A stretch of DNA of 64,000 nt from positions 3,768,001 to 3,832,000 of the forward strand of contig NZ_CP041063.1 in assembly GCF_011082085.1 (NCBI RefSeq), given 5' to 3'. Both the position numbers and the translations under genes were made by a program. Each line of letters starts with the position of its first letter. Position 1 is the stretch's first letter. Shown in pieces: positions 34,643 to 44,270 of this stretch. This stretch comes from Bacillus sp. Cs-700 (lineage in GTDB: Bacteria > Bacillota > Bacilli > Bacillales > Guptibacillaceae). Under the pieces are notes generated by a model that worked only from the letters and a program-made list of their open reading frames with translations, ran no database searches and was not told the DNA's origin.

Positions 34643-35512
34643 ATGAAAACAATCACTGATCCAACTATTAAACTAAAATCATCACTGAATAAAGAAGACT
34701 ACAACGAAATTCTTAGATTAAAAGAATGCTGCCTTGAAAAAGAAGAGGTAACGTTAAAACTAGAACTTGATCACAAACGAAATCAATCTCATAACGAAAG
34801 TGTCAAAAATAGAATAAACGAGTTTATGTTTTATGATGGTCACACACTGATCGGCTATATGGGCATCTGTCAATTTGGTTCGGAAGCATTAGAAGTAAAT
34901 GGGATGGTTCATCCGAATTATAGGAGAATGGGAGTCTTTAAACGGTTGTTTTCATTCGTTCAAGATGAGTGGAATAAAAGAGAGTCGAAACAGATGCTTT
35001 TGTTAAGTGATCACAATTCTAGATCTGGGATTGAATTTATTAAGAGTACGGGAGCTCACTATGAGAACTCGGAACATGAGATGCATTTAGTAGGAGATGC
35101 AAGGCAAGATACCGCTAGGACAAACCTACTTTTCAGAAAGGCTTTACAACAAGATGCAAAAGAAATTGCAAGACAAAATGCGATTTACTTTCATACGAAT
35201 TCAGTAGAAGCTTCCTTGGACGGGATGGAGATTTTCCTTGCAGAATGGAACCAAATGATTATAGGGAAAGTTCATATTGAACTACAGAATGGTGTAGGTG
35301 GTATTTATGGATTAGGTGTCCTTCCCGAATATCGAGGAAAAGGGTTTGGGAGAGAGCTCCTCATGAAAGCTGTTAAGGAATTAAGAGAAACACAAGCTCA
35401 ACAAATCTTGCTCCAAGTGGCAGTGAAGAACAAGAATGCCTTGAATTTATACCAATCATGCGGGTTTAAAGAGACTTCTACCATGGATTATTTTAAATTA
35501 ACTAAGAATTGA
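34643..35512 (+). CDS. Tandem GNAT-domain acetyltransferase
   Basis: 289 aa from ATG 34643, downstream of GAGGAGAAG. Two GNAT domains follow each other: the first (about 10-155) has VHPNYRRMGVFKRLF, the second (about 160-285) has VLPEYRGKGFGRELL and ends VKNKNALNLYQSCGF. Only the second looks like a canonical catalytic domain; the first may be structural. The substrate is unknown. Another GNAT gene follows 36 bases later, probably in the same transcript. Confidence 0.8.
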   Translation: MKTITDPTIKLKSSLNKEDYNEILRLKECCLEKEEVTLKLELDHKRNQSHNESVKNRINEFMFYDGHTLIGYMGICQFGSEALEVNGMVHPNYRRMGVFKRLFSFVQDEWNKRESKQMLLLSDHNSRSGIEFIKSTGAHYENSEHEMHLVGDARQDTARTNLLFRKALQQDAKEIARQNAIYFHTNSVEASLDGMEIFLAEWNQMIIGKVHIELQNGVGGIYGLGVLPEYRGKGFGRELLMKAVKELRETQAQQILLQVAVKNKNALNLYQSCGFKETSTMDYFKLTKN

Positions 35513-35548
35513 CGATCTTTTGAAGTATTTTTAATGAAGGGGATATGT

Positions 35549-36025
35549 ATGGCTTATCAATTTGAAGTAATGACGCAAGAACAAGCAGAAGACATTTCAT
35601 ATAATTGGCACTACGATGGGGAATATTCTTTTTATGATATGGAGGCGGATGAAGAAGATTTACAAGAATTCGTCGATCCTGAATTGCGTGGGGACTCTAA
35701 GTTTGCGGTGATGGAGCATTGTGACTTAATTGGTTTCTTCAGTGTTACAAAGATGGATGACCTTACTTATGATATTGGCTTAGGGATGCGTCCTGACCTT
35801 ACGAATAAAGGGATGGGGTTGGAATTTATTCATGCGGGTCTAGCTTTTATTAAAAAGAAATATAACCCTAGTAAAATCACATTATCCGTTGCTACCTTTA
35901 ATCAAAGAGCGATAAACGTATACAGAAAGCTAGGGTTCCATGATGTTAAAACGTTTATGCAAGACACAAATGGTAGTACATTTGAGTTTTTGAAAATGGA
36001 ATATGAGTGCATTAACAAACTCTGA
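35549..36025 (+). CDS. GNAT-family N-acetyltransferase
   Basis: 158 aa from ATG 35549, seven bases after AAGGGG; an in-frame ATG at 35534 overlaps the ribosome site. GMRPDLTNKGMGLEFI is a loose form of the acetyl-CoA loop, and TFNQRAINVYRKLGF is the family's C-terminal strand and helix. The substrate is unknown. It is close to a tandem GNAT gene. Confidence 0.78.
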   Translation: MAYQFEVMTQEQAEDISYNWHYDGEYSFYDMEADEEDLQEFVDPELRGDSKFAVMEHCDLIGFFSVTKMDDLTYDIGLGMRPDLTNKGMGLEFIHAGLAFIKKKYNPSKITLSVATFNQRAINVYRKLGFHDVKTFMQDTNGSTFEFLKMEYECINKL

Positions 36026-36370
36026 GCTTAGCTGAAATACGGTAGGTTCTTTTTCGGTGAAAGACCATTTGGCCAATAACAAGGTAAATACACGGATCAT
36101 TAAGTTTAAAATAGCCCAAATCCCCTTATTGACATGTCTAACCTCGATGAATATACTAAATATGTAAGAAAAAGGTGGAAAGGAATGGTACTTAGCGGAT
36201 GTGGAATTAATCTTATTTAAACGGGATCAAACTCATATTTTCATAAAAATGAGAACCTGGAAAATAGGATTAGTCTGTCCAAATAAGGATCATTTCATCA
36301 TGTACCTTTTTCAAATAGAAGGAGACGTAACTTATATTTGCGTTTATTTCACTATTTGTTAAGCGTTTGC
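36026..36370. other. Intergenic stretch before the ABC-F gene
   Basis: 345 bases with no recognised gene or known RNA. The AT content is high. Confidence 0.5.
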
Positions 36371-36436
36371 ATGTTATTTGATATGGGATTAGCAGCCTCT
36401 CCAGGATTCTTGGAGAGGTTTATTTATGTTCGATAA
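36371..36436 (+). promoter_or_regulatory. Possible attenuator and leader ORF of the ABC-F gene
   Basis: CCTCTCCA (36396-36403) and TGGAGAGG (36411-36418) form a perfect 8-bp stem followed by TTTATTT, 35 bases before the ribosome site of the ABC-F gene. A 21-codon frame (36371-36436, starting MLFDMGLAAS) runs across the hairpin, an arrangement used for attenuation of antibiotic-resistance ABC-F genes. The little ORF has no clear ribosome site, so the leader-peptide idea is weak; the hairpin itself is clear. Confidence 0.45.
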
Positions 36437-36470
36437 GCCTCTCAATAAATTTTAATAAGAGGTGACATGC

Positions 36471-38180
36471 ATGGCTCGTGTGATACAAGTGAAAGAACTG
36501 CAGAAAAGTTTTGGTGAACGGGAAATTTTAAGTGAGGTTAGCCTTGAGATACGAAATGGTGAAAAGATTGGTTTAGTCGGTTTGAATGGGGCTGGAAAAT
36601 CAACACTCGTCAATATTCTGATGAAAAGGATTGAACCAGATAAAGGGTCTGTGACTGTTCCCCATGTGAACATTGGCTACTTACCTCAATCAACAGATAA
36701 TCACCTGGCTGTTGATGCTGAACTTTTCGGGGAAAGGTTACTGGAACAAAGCAAGAAGCTAGGGTTCCAAAAAGAGAGATGGGAGCAGGAGAATCTACAA
36801 CATTTAAGTGGCGGCGAAAAACTGAAATTGTCTTTAGCGAAGATCTGGGCAAGTGCTCCCGACTTTTTGATCTTGGATGAACCAACGAATCACCTGGATA
36901 TACAGGGAGTAAAGTGGCTAAGTGAAGAAGTAAGGAATTATTCAGGTGCTGCCCTCATCATTTCACATGATCGCTATTTTTTAGATGAAACCGTGACAAA
37001 AATATTTGAATTGGAAGCTGGGAAACTCACAATCTACGAAGGGAATTATTCATTCTATCGAAGTGAAAAACAGAGAAGGTACGAGCAGAATAAGCGTGAT
37101 TATGAAAAGCAGCAGCGTAAGGTCGAGATGATTGAACAGCAAATCTCCACGTTGAAAGACTGGTCAGCTAAGGGCCATCGCGAAGCTGGAAAAGGGGGAT
37201 CCAATTCTGAAAATCGTCAAATGGGATTGCGGGAGTTCGAACGAGCGAAGGCAAAGAAAAAGGATAACCAGATAAAATCGAAGGTGAAACGCTTAAATCA
37301 AGAGCTTAAGAAAGATGGAGTCGAAAAGCCGAAAGAAGAGAAAACGGTCTCTTTTCAGTTTGAATCAACGTCAAAACGAGGGAAACGTGTTCTCGAAGCC
37401 AAAGGGATTAAGAAGGAATTCGGGGATCGCCTGCTTTTTGATAAAAGTCACTTTTATATCAAGCATGGGGAACGGATTGGTCTGATTGGCCCCAATGGTA
37501 CCGGAAAAACAACGTTTATTAAAATCCTTCTTGAGCAGGAAAAGCTTACAAAGGGTTCACTCTGGAAAAGTAAATCAACAAAAGTGGCTTATCTCACGCA
37601 GGATGTAACGGACTTACCAGGCGAAAAAACACCGTTAGATTATCTTGATTTAACGAATCGACAGCAGGAAACAAGAGCTAGAACGCTTCTTTCCAATATG
37701 GGTATTCAGCAAGAGACTCTATTGAAGCCCATTTCTCAATTAAGTCTTGGAGAACGAACGCGAATCAAGCTCATTCATATGATTTTGATGGAATATGACT
37801 TCTTAATCCTGGATGAGCCGACGAACCATCTCGATCTTCCAAGCCGGGAAGAGCTGGAAAGAACGCTAAATACGTATACAGGTACGCTGTTAATCGTTTC
37901 CCATGACAGATACTTGATTGAAAAATTGTGTACAAAATTATTAGTTATTGAAAATGGGCAAATGAAGCGAGTGGAAGTAGGCCTTAAGGAATACGAGGAA
38001 CAACAAAAAAAGAAGGGAACAGGAAGAGAATCCGCAAGGGAAGAATTAGCCGTCATCGAAACCAAAATGACGGAGCTCCTGGGGAAAATCAGTTATTTGT
38101 CAGCGGGTACAGAGGAATATGAATTGATCGATAAAGAGCTCATACAGTTGATGGATTTAAAACGAAAATGGAATAGCTAA
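36471..38180 (+). CDS. ABC-F family ATPase (ribosome-associated)
   Basis: 569 aa from ATG 36471, preceded by AGAGGTGA. There are two ATPase domains: Walker A GLNGAGKST and GPNGTGKTT, signatures LSGGEKL and LSLGERTR, and both Walker B boxes read LDEPTNHLD, with no membrane helices. A basic coiled linker (KKDNQIKSKVKRLNQELKKDG) separates them. ABC-F proteins act on the ribosomal E site; resistance members such as VmlR displace antibiotics from the peptidyl centre. The compact size and leader hairpin suggest that kind, but a translational housekeeping role is possible. Confidence 0.82.
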   Translation: MARVIQVKELQKSFGEREILSEVSLEIRNGEKIGLVGLNGAGKSTLVNILMKRIEPDKGSVTVPHVNIGYLPQSTDNHLAVDAELFGERLLEQSKKLGFQKERWEQENLQHLSGGEKLKLSLAKIWASAPDFLILDEPTNHLDIQGVKWLSEEVRNYSGAALIISHDRYFLDETVTKIFELEAGKLTIYEGNYSFYRSEKQRRYEQNKRDYEKQQRKVEMIEQQISTLKDWSAKGHREAGKGGSNSENRQMGLREFERAKAKKKDNQIKSKVKRLNQELKKDGVEKPKEEKTVSFQFESTSKRGKRVLEAKGIKKEFGDRLLFDKSHFYIKHGERIGLIGPNGTGKTTFIKILLEQEKLTKGSLWKSKSTKVAYLTQDVTDLPGEKTPLDYLDLTNRQQETRARTLLSNMGIQQETLLKPISQLSLGERTRIKLIHMILMEYDFLILDEPTNHLDLPSREELERTLNTYTGTLLIVSHDRYLIEKLCTKLLVIENGQMKRVEVGLKEYEEQQKKKGTGRESAREELAVIETKMTELLGKISYLSAGTEEYELIDKELIQLMDLKRKWNS

Positions 38181-38188
38181 TGCTGCAG

Positions 38189-38222
38189 AGCGCAATCCTT
38201 GATTAGGAATTGCGCTTTTTCT
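38189..38222 (+). terminator. Terminator after the ABC-F gene
   Basis: AGCGCAATCC and GGAATTGCGCT form a stem followed by five T's, downstream of the stop codon. Confidence 0.75.
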
Positions 38223-38309
38223 CTTTGAATCGGCAGCGCTGTAGGGAAAGGATAATATTACCTTTTAATCGAATTAGTAATAGAATCGTAGTTTTTTAGG
38301 AGGATGGAT

Positions 38310-40097
38310 ATGTTAAATTTTCAAAAACCGGATGTGGAGCAATTCTTTCAGACTCTCGATATTTCAGACTTTGTCATCAGTCCAGATGAAAAGCAACTTG
38401 TGATCACCACGAACATGAATGGTCATTTTAATTTATGGGGAATGGACCTACCGAACATGTACCCATACCCCATGACGTTTCGAAATCAGAAAAGTCATGT
38501 GCTTCATTATGATCAGAAAGGCGAATTTCTTATTGCAGGATTCGATCATAATGGGGATGAAAATATCCAGCTTTATGCGCTACAGCCTCGTGGGGGCTCA
38601 TTGCTTCCAATCCGTGTGGAGGAGGGGGAAAAGCATTATTTTAGTAGTCTTTCTGATGATGGGAAGCGTTTGTACTATACCTCTTCCAAGGGGAACCCGA
38701 CTTACCTTAACGGGTATTGCTACAACCTTGAAACAGAAGAGGTTACAACACTGATCGAGGGAACAGAAGCGCCAATTGAAATCATCGCCGTCAGTGAGGA
38801 TGAAGATAATTTTGTCTATACAAAGCATTATTCGAACACCCATACACCGGTCTTTGTGAGGAGTCATGGAGAAGATCTTTCGTTAACCCCACCAAGTGAG
38901 AAGGAATTCATGGTTTATGAAGCTCTTTTTGTTACGGATGATAGCATTTATTTTACAACGAACTTTGAATCAAACTTTTCTTATCTAGCGAAGTTTCATT
39001 TACATACGAAGCATTTCTCCAAAGTATTGGAGCTTGAACAAGAAGACCTTACATCCGTAAAGGCTGATAAAGAAAACAATCGCTTGTATCTTGTAAGTAC
39101 GAGCGGGGTGGAAGACCGTCTTTTCGTGTATGACTTAACTAGGGAAGTGTGCGATCTTAAACAAATCCCAGTGAATCTTATCGATAAGTTGGTGATTTCG
39201 CAAACAGGAAATCTGTATATTCTTGGCGATGGCTCAACAAGTCCAACAAATATTTATTATCAAACGCGGGACGATGATGGGTGGGGGAAACTTACGAATA
39301 ACGTGGTACCAGGAGTTTCTGAAGAACTGTTGATTGAGCCAGAAGTGATTCGATACCCATCGTATGACGGGCTTGAAATTGAAGGGTTGTTCTATCGAGC
39401 GCGTGATTCAAATGGCCATGTGATTCATTGGCCGCATGGCGGGCCACAATCGGCAGAACGGAAGATGTACTGGTCGTTATATCAATTTTTGTTACATCGC
39501 GGCTATTCCATCTTTGCCCCGAATTTCAGAGGATCAACTGGTTATGGTTTGGAATTTATGAAAATGGTTGAGCAGGATTGGGGCTTCGGGCCGCGTCTTG
39601 ATAATGTGAAGGGAATCGAGTGGTTGGTCGCAAATGGTTACGCTGATTCAGATAAAGTGCTTTTAATGGGTGGAAGTTATGGAGGATACATGGCTCTATT
39701 ACTTCACGGTCGTCATGCGGAATTATACAAAGCTGTCGTTGATATTTTCGGTCCAGGAAATCTCTTCTCATTCATTGATAGTGTTCCGGATCATTGGAAG
39801 CCATCTATGGCAAAATTCGTAGGGGATCCGGTTGAACATAAAGACAAATTGACGGAAGATTCCCCGATCACTTATTTAAAAGGGATGAATAAACCGATGC
39901 TCGTCATTCAAGGTGCGAATGATCCAAGGGTCGTTAAAGCTGAGTCCGATCAGATCGTCGAAGCCTTGAAGAAGGAAGGATCACAAGTCGAATACATGGT
40001 CTTAGAAGATGAAGGACATGGCTTTTCAAAGAAGGAAAATGAAATCAATGTGTATAAAAAGATATTAAATTTCTTTGATAAGCAGCTGATACGGTAA
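38310..40097 (+). CDS. S9-family (prolyl oligopeptidase-like) serine peptidase
   Basis: 595 aa from ATG 38310; AGGAGG directly abuts the earlier ATG at 38304. A seven-bladed beta-propeller (about 20-340) precedes an alpha/beta-hydrolase domain. The catalytic triad is Ser456 (GGSYGGYM), Asp538 (GANDPRV) and His570 (EGHGFS). The family is that of acylaminoacyl or oligopeptidases; without a signal peptide it works in the cytoplasm. RNFRGSTGYG-type strings support the S9 assignment. Confidence 0.9.
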   Translation: MLNFQKPDVEQFFQTLDISDFVISPDEKQLVITTNMNGHFNLWGMDLPNMYPYPMTFRNQKSHVLHYDQKGEFLIAGFDHNGDENIQLYALQPRGGSLLPIRVEEGEKHYFSSLSDDGKRLYYTSSKGNPTYLNGYCYNLETEEVTTLIEGTEAPIEIIAVSEDEDNFVYTKHYSNTHTPVFVRSHGEDLSLTPPSEKEFMVYEALFVTDDSIYFTTNFESNFSYLAKFHLHTKHFSKVLELEQEDLTSVKADKENNRLYLVSTSGVEDRLFVYDLTREVCDLKQIPVNLIDKLVISQTGNLYILGDGSTSPTNIYYQTRDDDGWGKLTNNVVPGVSEELLIEPEVIRYPSYDGLEIEGLFYRARDSNGHVIHWPHGGPQSAERKMYWSLYQFLLHRGYSIFAPNFRGSTGYGLEFMKMVEQDWGFGPRLDNVKGIEWLVANGYADSDKVLLMGGSYGGYMALLLHGRHAELYKAVVDIFGPGNLFSFIDSVPDHWKPSMAKFVGDPVEHKDKLTEDSPITYLKGMNKPMLVIQGANDPRVVKAESDQIVEALKKEGSQVEYMVLEDEGHGFSKKENEINVYKKILNFFDKQLIR

Positions 40098-40159
40098 AAC
40101 CCATTGAAGATGGATTGTACAACAAGAAAGCATTAAATATGTCTCTTTAGACAAAAGGA

Positions 40160-40186
40160 AAGGCTCATTGCTATGAGTCTTTTTTA
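40160..40186 (+). terminator. Terminator after the S9 peptidase gene
   Basis: AAGGCTCAT and ATGAGTCTTTTTT form a short stem with a T run. Confidence 0.6.
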
Positions 40187-40338
40187 TATGCATCGACTTT
40201 TCTTAGAGAATGTTTTTAGCTCACAATCTGGTAAAAAGTATGGAATGTTCATGTGTATTCCCAATTATCGTTTTATATGGAAATTAATTGGGAAATCCTC
40301 CAAACAAGTTCATTTTGATACACCAAAGGAGGATTAAA

Positions 40339-41214
40339 ATGCGTTTCTATTATACAGGTTTCGTGATATTAGCAGCTATTTTATGGGGGATATCAGGAGG
40401 GTTAGCAGGAATCTTAATGGACAAAGGATGGAGTCCTCTTGTGATCTCGTTTTATAGAGGGACTATTGGGTTAATATGTTTAGTCATTTGGCTCCTTCTT
40501 AAACGAAAAGAAAATTTGAAGAAGCATTCGTCGAGAACGGTCATGTGGGCAATGCTCGCTGGAGTGGCTGTAGCTAGTAACTTTAGTTTTTACTTTCTCA
40601 GTATTTCCGAATCTGGAGTTGCTGTAGCGTCGACCTTAATGTACACGGCACCGATATTCGTGCTGATTAGTTCTTTTTGCTTTCGGATCGAGTCGATTAC
40701 GCCATTTAAGGTCATCTCGATGATTATCGTGATGTTTGGAATCAGTTTATTAACAAACATTTATGAAACAGGAATAAGCGAACTAAATGTGTTAGGGATC
40801 ATGAGCGGATTATTATCAGGTATTTCTTATGCGCTCTTTATCTTTAGTTTTAAGAATGCTTCAAAAAATAATAGCCCTCCGTTTGTTCTTAGTACGGCTT
40901 TTGCTACATTTACCGTCGTATTGCTTCTTTTTATTGATCATAGGGAAGCACTCTCTGCATTGTTTTCGGAGGATCTCATTTGGTTTATCATTCTCGGAAT
41001 CATTGGTGCGGGGATTTCATTTTACCTCTATGTAGAAGGGTTGAAAAAAACTTCCGCCTCCGTAGCTTCGGTTATTGCAATGGTTGAACCTGTTACCGCT
41101 TCTTTATTTGGATTAGTGGTTTTAGGAGAAGTTCTGACTGTCCTTCAGAGTATTGGGCTTATTGTCATTCTAATTACGATTACGATGTTAAGTGTCAAAC
41201 AAAAGGATTGTTGA
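40339..41214 (+). CDS. DMT-superfamily (EamA) exporter
   Basis: 291 aa from ATG 40339, which follows AAAGGAGG; the frame opens earlier without a site. Ten hydrophobic helices form two EamA repeats, with family-typical ILWGISGGLAGIL at the start and ASVIAMVEPVTASLFGLVVLGE near the end. EamA proteins export metabolites or amino acids; the substrate is unknown. Confidence 0.87.
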   Translation: MRFYYTGFVILAAILWGISGGLAGILMDKGWSPLVISFYRGTIGLICLVIWLLLKRKENLKKHSSRTVMWAMLAGVAVASNFSFYFLSISESGVAVASTLMYTAPIFVLISSFCFRIESITPFKVISMIIVMFGISLLTNIYETGISELNVLGIMSGLLSGISYALFIFSFKNASKNNSPPFVLSTAFATFTVVLLLFIDHREALSALFSEDLIWFIILGIIGAGISFYLYVEGLKKTSASVASVIAMVEPVTASLFGLVVLGEVLTVLQSIGLIVILITITMLSVKQKDC

Positions 41215-41319
41215 AGAATGATGAGAGAAAGTATGGTAGTAGCGTAGGTTGTTTGATTTAATAAAAGTAAGGGCTTTGTAAAACATTTACTACTACTGCG
41301 TTTCGAAGGAGAAAGAGAA

Positions 41320-41553
41320 ATGGAAATCGTGAGTCTATCGATCATCTGGTTTATCGCGCTCACTAGCATGGGGATATCATTTCTTTATTGGGGAGTAAGA
41401 GAGGTATGGCGAGGGGGCAAAGGGATTAATAGAGCGAAAGGATATTTGGAATGCTTGTATGAAGTGGTGACATTTCAATTAAGTTCTGTTAGTCTTCATC
41501 TTTTCGTGGGAGTAGTTTTGATGATAGCAGGTGGGATGTCTCTTTTCTTTTAA
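41320..41553 (+). CDS. Small two-helix membrane protein
   Basis: 77 aa with helices at about 5-25 and 57-76, and an amphipathic, basic middle (REVWRGGKGINRAKG). GAAGGAG precedes the ATG. No recognised family; neighbours are unrelated. Confidence 0.5.
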   Translation: MEIVSLSIIWFIALTSMGISFLYWGVREVWRGGKGINRAKGYLECLYEVVTFQLSSVSLHLFVGVVLMIAGGMSLFF

Positions 41554-41650
41554 AATGGAAAATATTCAGGCGTACATGGAGCAGGTCAAAGAAAGAGAGC
41601 TTTTTATATGGATGATAGTGGTTTAAGGAATTAGAGAGAACGATGAAAAT

Positions 41651-41684
41651 CGGCCCACAAAACGAATTGTTTTGTGGGCCGTTT
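41651..41684. terminator. Perfect hairpin terminator after the SDR gene
   Basis: CGGCCCACAAAAC (41651-41663) and GTTTTGTGGGCCG (41669-41681) form a 13-bp perfect stem with a 5-base loop. Confidence 0.8.
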
Positions 41685-41712
41685 TATTTAGATGTGTTAC
41701 GTTTTCAGACGT

Positions 41713-42462
41713 TTACTTCGTGTTCGTAAATCCACCATCAATGCGAATCACTTCACCATTGATATACTGCGCTTTCGAAGTTAATAGAAACGTCACAAGC
41801 TCGGCTACTTCTTCAGGCGTACCGAGACGCTTCTGAGGTATACCGGCTTCGGCATTTTCTTTCATTTTCGGATTGGCATCGTAGAAGTCCTTTACCATAG
41901 GCGTTTCGGTTGGACCAGGTGCGATTGCGTTTGCACGCAGACCGTCTTTCGCATATTCTGCAACGATGCTTTTTGTTAATCCAATAATACCATGCTTTGT
42001 AGCGGAGTAGGTGACAACCGAATCTTGACCAATGACACCTGCACTTGATGCAGTATTCACGATGGAACCTCCACCATTTTTGATCATCACATCAGCTACG
42101 TATCGAACACCGTATAAGGCGCCCATCAAGTTAATGTCGACGATCTTCTCAATTTCTTCCACTTTGGTATTTAAGTAGTATTCCCCACTACCGGAGATGC
42201 CGGCGTTGTTGAAGAAATAATCGATTGAACCAAAGGTTTCAACCGTTTTATCGACGTAATTTTTTACTTCATCTGCTTTGGATACATCAGCTTTTATGAA
42301 AAGCGCATCAACGCCTGCTTTTTTCGCAAGGTCGACCGTTTCATTACCGCCTTCTTCGTTAATATCTACGGCAACAATATTAACTCCTTCATTAGCTAAA
42401 CGAACAGCAGCTGCTTGTCCTAATCCACTTCCTGCACCTGTAATAATCGCGACTTTACTCAT
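41713..42462 (-). CDS. Short-chain dehydrogenase/reductase
   Basis: 249 aa. The NAD(P)-binding TGAGSGLG (about 8-15), NNAG (about 89-92), Ser near 140 and YSATKHG catalytic motifs are complete. The acidic residue after the second strand (VAVDINEE) favours NAD. The substrate is not predictable. CAGGAGG precedes the ATG. Confidence 0.9.
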   Translation of the reverse strand: MSKVAIITGAGSGLGQAAAVRLANEGVNIVAVDINEEGGNETVDLAKKAGVDALFIKADVSKADEVKNYVDKTVETFGSIDYFFNNAGISGSGEYYLNTKVEEIEKIVDINLMGALYGVRYVADVMIKNGGGSIVNTASSAGVIGQDSVVTYSATKHGIIGLTKSIVAEYAKDGLRANAIAPGPTETPMVKDFYDANPKMKENAEAGIPQKRLGTPEEVAELVTFLLTSKAQYINGEVIRIDGGFTNTK

Positions 42463-42605
42463 GCATAAAACCTCCTGATTAGTTGTTTAAAGATCCTATA
42501 CTGTTGCTATAGTACTAGCTTTACCCGTTGAAAAATCAAATGAAACGATTGGAGTGTAGCGCGTAAGTCACGGTTAGTAAGGAAAGGTGAAATGGAAAAA
42601 CTACG

Positions 42606-43184
42606 TTACCTTGATACGTATTTGTTTCCCGTTACCCAAAAACGCCATGGATAGTCACGCGCTTCACCGGAGTTATCAATACCAATGCGTTTTCCTTCAG
42701 AAATGTGATCAGGCTGATAACCACTACGAATATAAAGTGGCGCTCGCATTAAAGCATGTCCATAATCGCCTGGATTGATTCCAAGTGCTTTTGTGAGCTT
42801 GCCAGGTCCATCTGTCCATTCCTTTTGCTTGCGACCCGGTCTACGCTGTTCCATTAAATCGAGCCCTTTTAGAGGCTCAACCGCTCGCACAAGAACAGCT
42901 TGCGGCACTCCTGTCTCGGCACTGACCACATTAAAAAGACAGTGCGTGTGCATGACGTACGTGTAGGCGTTACCGGCAGGCCCAAACATCACTTCCGTTC
43001 GCTTCGTTCGTTTGTTGTTAAAGCTGTGAGCTGCTTGATCGATTGCTCCGAGGTAAGCTTCCGTTTCAACAATATAGCCAGATGCAACTCCTTCGTCTGT
43101 TTCTTTGACTAACTCACATCCAAGGAGCGCTTTTGCTAGTTCTAGGGTAGGTTTTTGATAGAATTCTCTCGGTAAGATTGACAT
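42606..43184 (-). CDS. DNA-3-methyladenine glycosylase (AAG/Mpg family)
   Basis: 192 aa from the ATG at 43184 (AAGGA nine bases upstream), giving the usual length; an upstream frame adds 23 residues without a site. Signatures: SGYIVETEAYLG with the catalytic Glu, RNxV-like strings (MFGPAGNAYTYVMHTH) and TDGPGKLTKALGI. It removes alkylated and deaminated purines from DNA in base excision repair. It is transcribed alone. Confidence 0.9.
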   Translation of the reverse strand: MSILPREFYQKPTLELAKALLGCELVKETDEGVASGYIVETEAYLGAIDQAAHSFNNKRTKRTEVMFGPAGNAYTYVMHTHCLFNVVSAETGVPQAVLVRAVEPLKGLDLMEQRRPGRKQKEWTDGPGKLTKALGINPGDYGHALMRAPLYIRSGYQPDHISEGKRIGIDNSGEARDYPWRFWVTGNKYVSR

Positions 43185-43388
43185 GAGTGGATCCTTTCTT
43201 AACATGTAGTGTTTGAGGGGGTTTTCAAATGATCTATGATTAGTTTTCCACAAGGTATGATGAACTAAACAAGAGTAAAAAAACGATTAAAGGGGGGAGA
43301 TCAGCGCTTATGATAAGGTGTGTCCTAACCTATACAAAAAAATAAGAGATACATAGATTAGTATAAACAAGCATTGGAGGTGATAATA

Positions 43389-44270
43389 CTGAATACAAGT
43401 TGTATTTGTGAGAAGTTGTGTCGTTTATCTATAGGCAAAGAAGTTCTATTATCCATAAAAGGCTCATCATCGAGTATACCTTTTACATTCGTAAATTGTG
43501 ATCACTGTTGTGTAATAGGGTTTAGTGATGGAAATCTCCTCAAAGTAGACTGTACGAAAGTGAGTGCGATCACATTTCCTACTTCAACATGTACTGTTAC
43601 AACAACAACTTTTACAAATCCCGCTCCCATAGCGATACCAGCAACTGGTACAGAAGGACCGGGATCCCCTTATCCTTCCCCAATCGTTGTTGCCGGATTA
43701 ACTGGTACTATCTTACAAGTGACGGCTACGTTTAATGGCTTAAGTTCTACTTTTCCGGCAGACATTAATGCTTTACTTGTTGGGCCAAGTGGAGAGAATG
43801 TCATTCTAATGGCAACTACTGGGGGTTCCGAAGATATCAATAACGTAACGTTAACATTTGACGATAGTGCACCAACTCAATTACCAGAAGAAGCACAAAT
43901 TGTTTCTGGAACTTATCAACCAACTGATTATGGGATTTTTACACCATTCACACCTCCTGCCCCTCCCCCTCCATATGGTTCGACATTGAGTGTTTTTAAT
44001 GGAACGAATCCCAATGGGACATGGAACCTATTTATTTATGATCAATTTGAAATTGATGTAGGTGCTATCGCTGGTGGATGGGAATTAACTATTACGAGTT
44101 GTGAGCAAGGAGCCAATACTATTTTAGACATACAAGCCACCCAGAATGAAAATGTAGTCAATCAAACATTACAAAACATAGAACCTAAACAGTTATCGAA
44201 AGAAGATAAAGTCCAGAAAGAGAAAAAAATTGAATTAATAAAAGAAATGAAAGAACTGAAAGAACTATGA
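43389..44270 (+). CDS. P-domain (proprotein-convertase-like) surface protein with cysteine-rich N-terminus
   Basis: About 293 aa. The first ~65 residues contain several Cys (SCICEKLC, NCDHCC) and resemble spore-surface modules. From about 95 to 245 there is a P-domain-like sandwich: GLSSTFPADINALLVGPSG, DINNVTLTFDDSA, then NGTNPNGTWNLFIYDQ and IAGGWELTIT. The tail (about 245-293) is a charged coil. No signal peptide is seen. The start is unsettled: GGAGG at 43376-43380 fits CTG 43389; a TTG at 43374 overlaps the site. A spore-coat or exosporium location is inferred from the Cys-rich front only. Confidence 0.68.
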   Translation: MNTSCICEKLCRLSIGKEVLLSIKGSSSSIPFTFVNCDHCCVIGFSDGNLLKVDCTKVSAITFPTSTCTVTTTTFTNPAPIAIPATGTEGPGSPYPSPIVVAGLTGTILQVTATFNGLSSTFPADINALLVGPSGENVILMATTGGSEDINNVTLTFDDSAPTQLPEEAQIVSGTYQPTDYGIFTPFTPPAPPPPYGSTLSVFNGTNPNGTWNLFIYDQFEIDVGAIAGGWELTITSCEQGANTILDIQATQNENVVNQTLQNIEPKQLSKEDKVQKEKKIELIKEMKELKEL

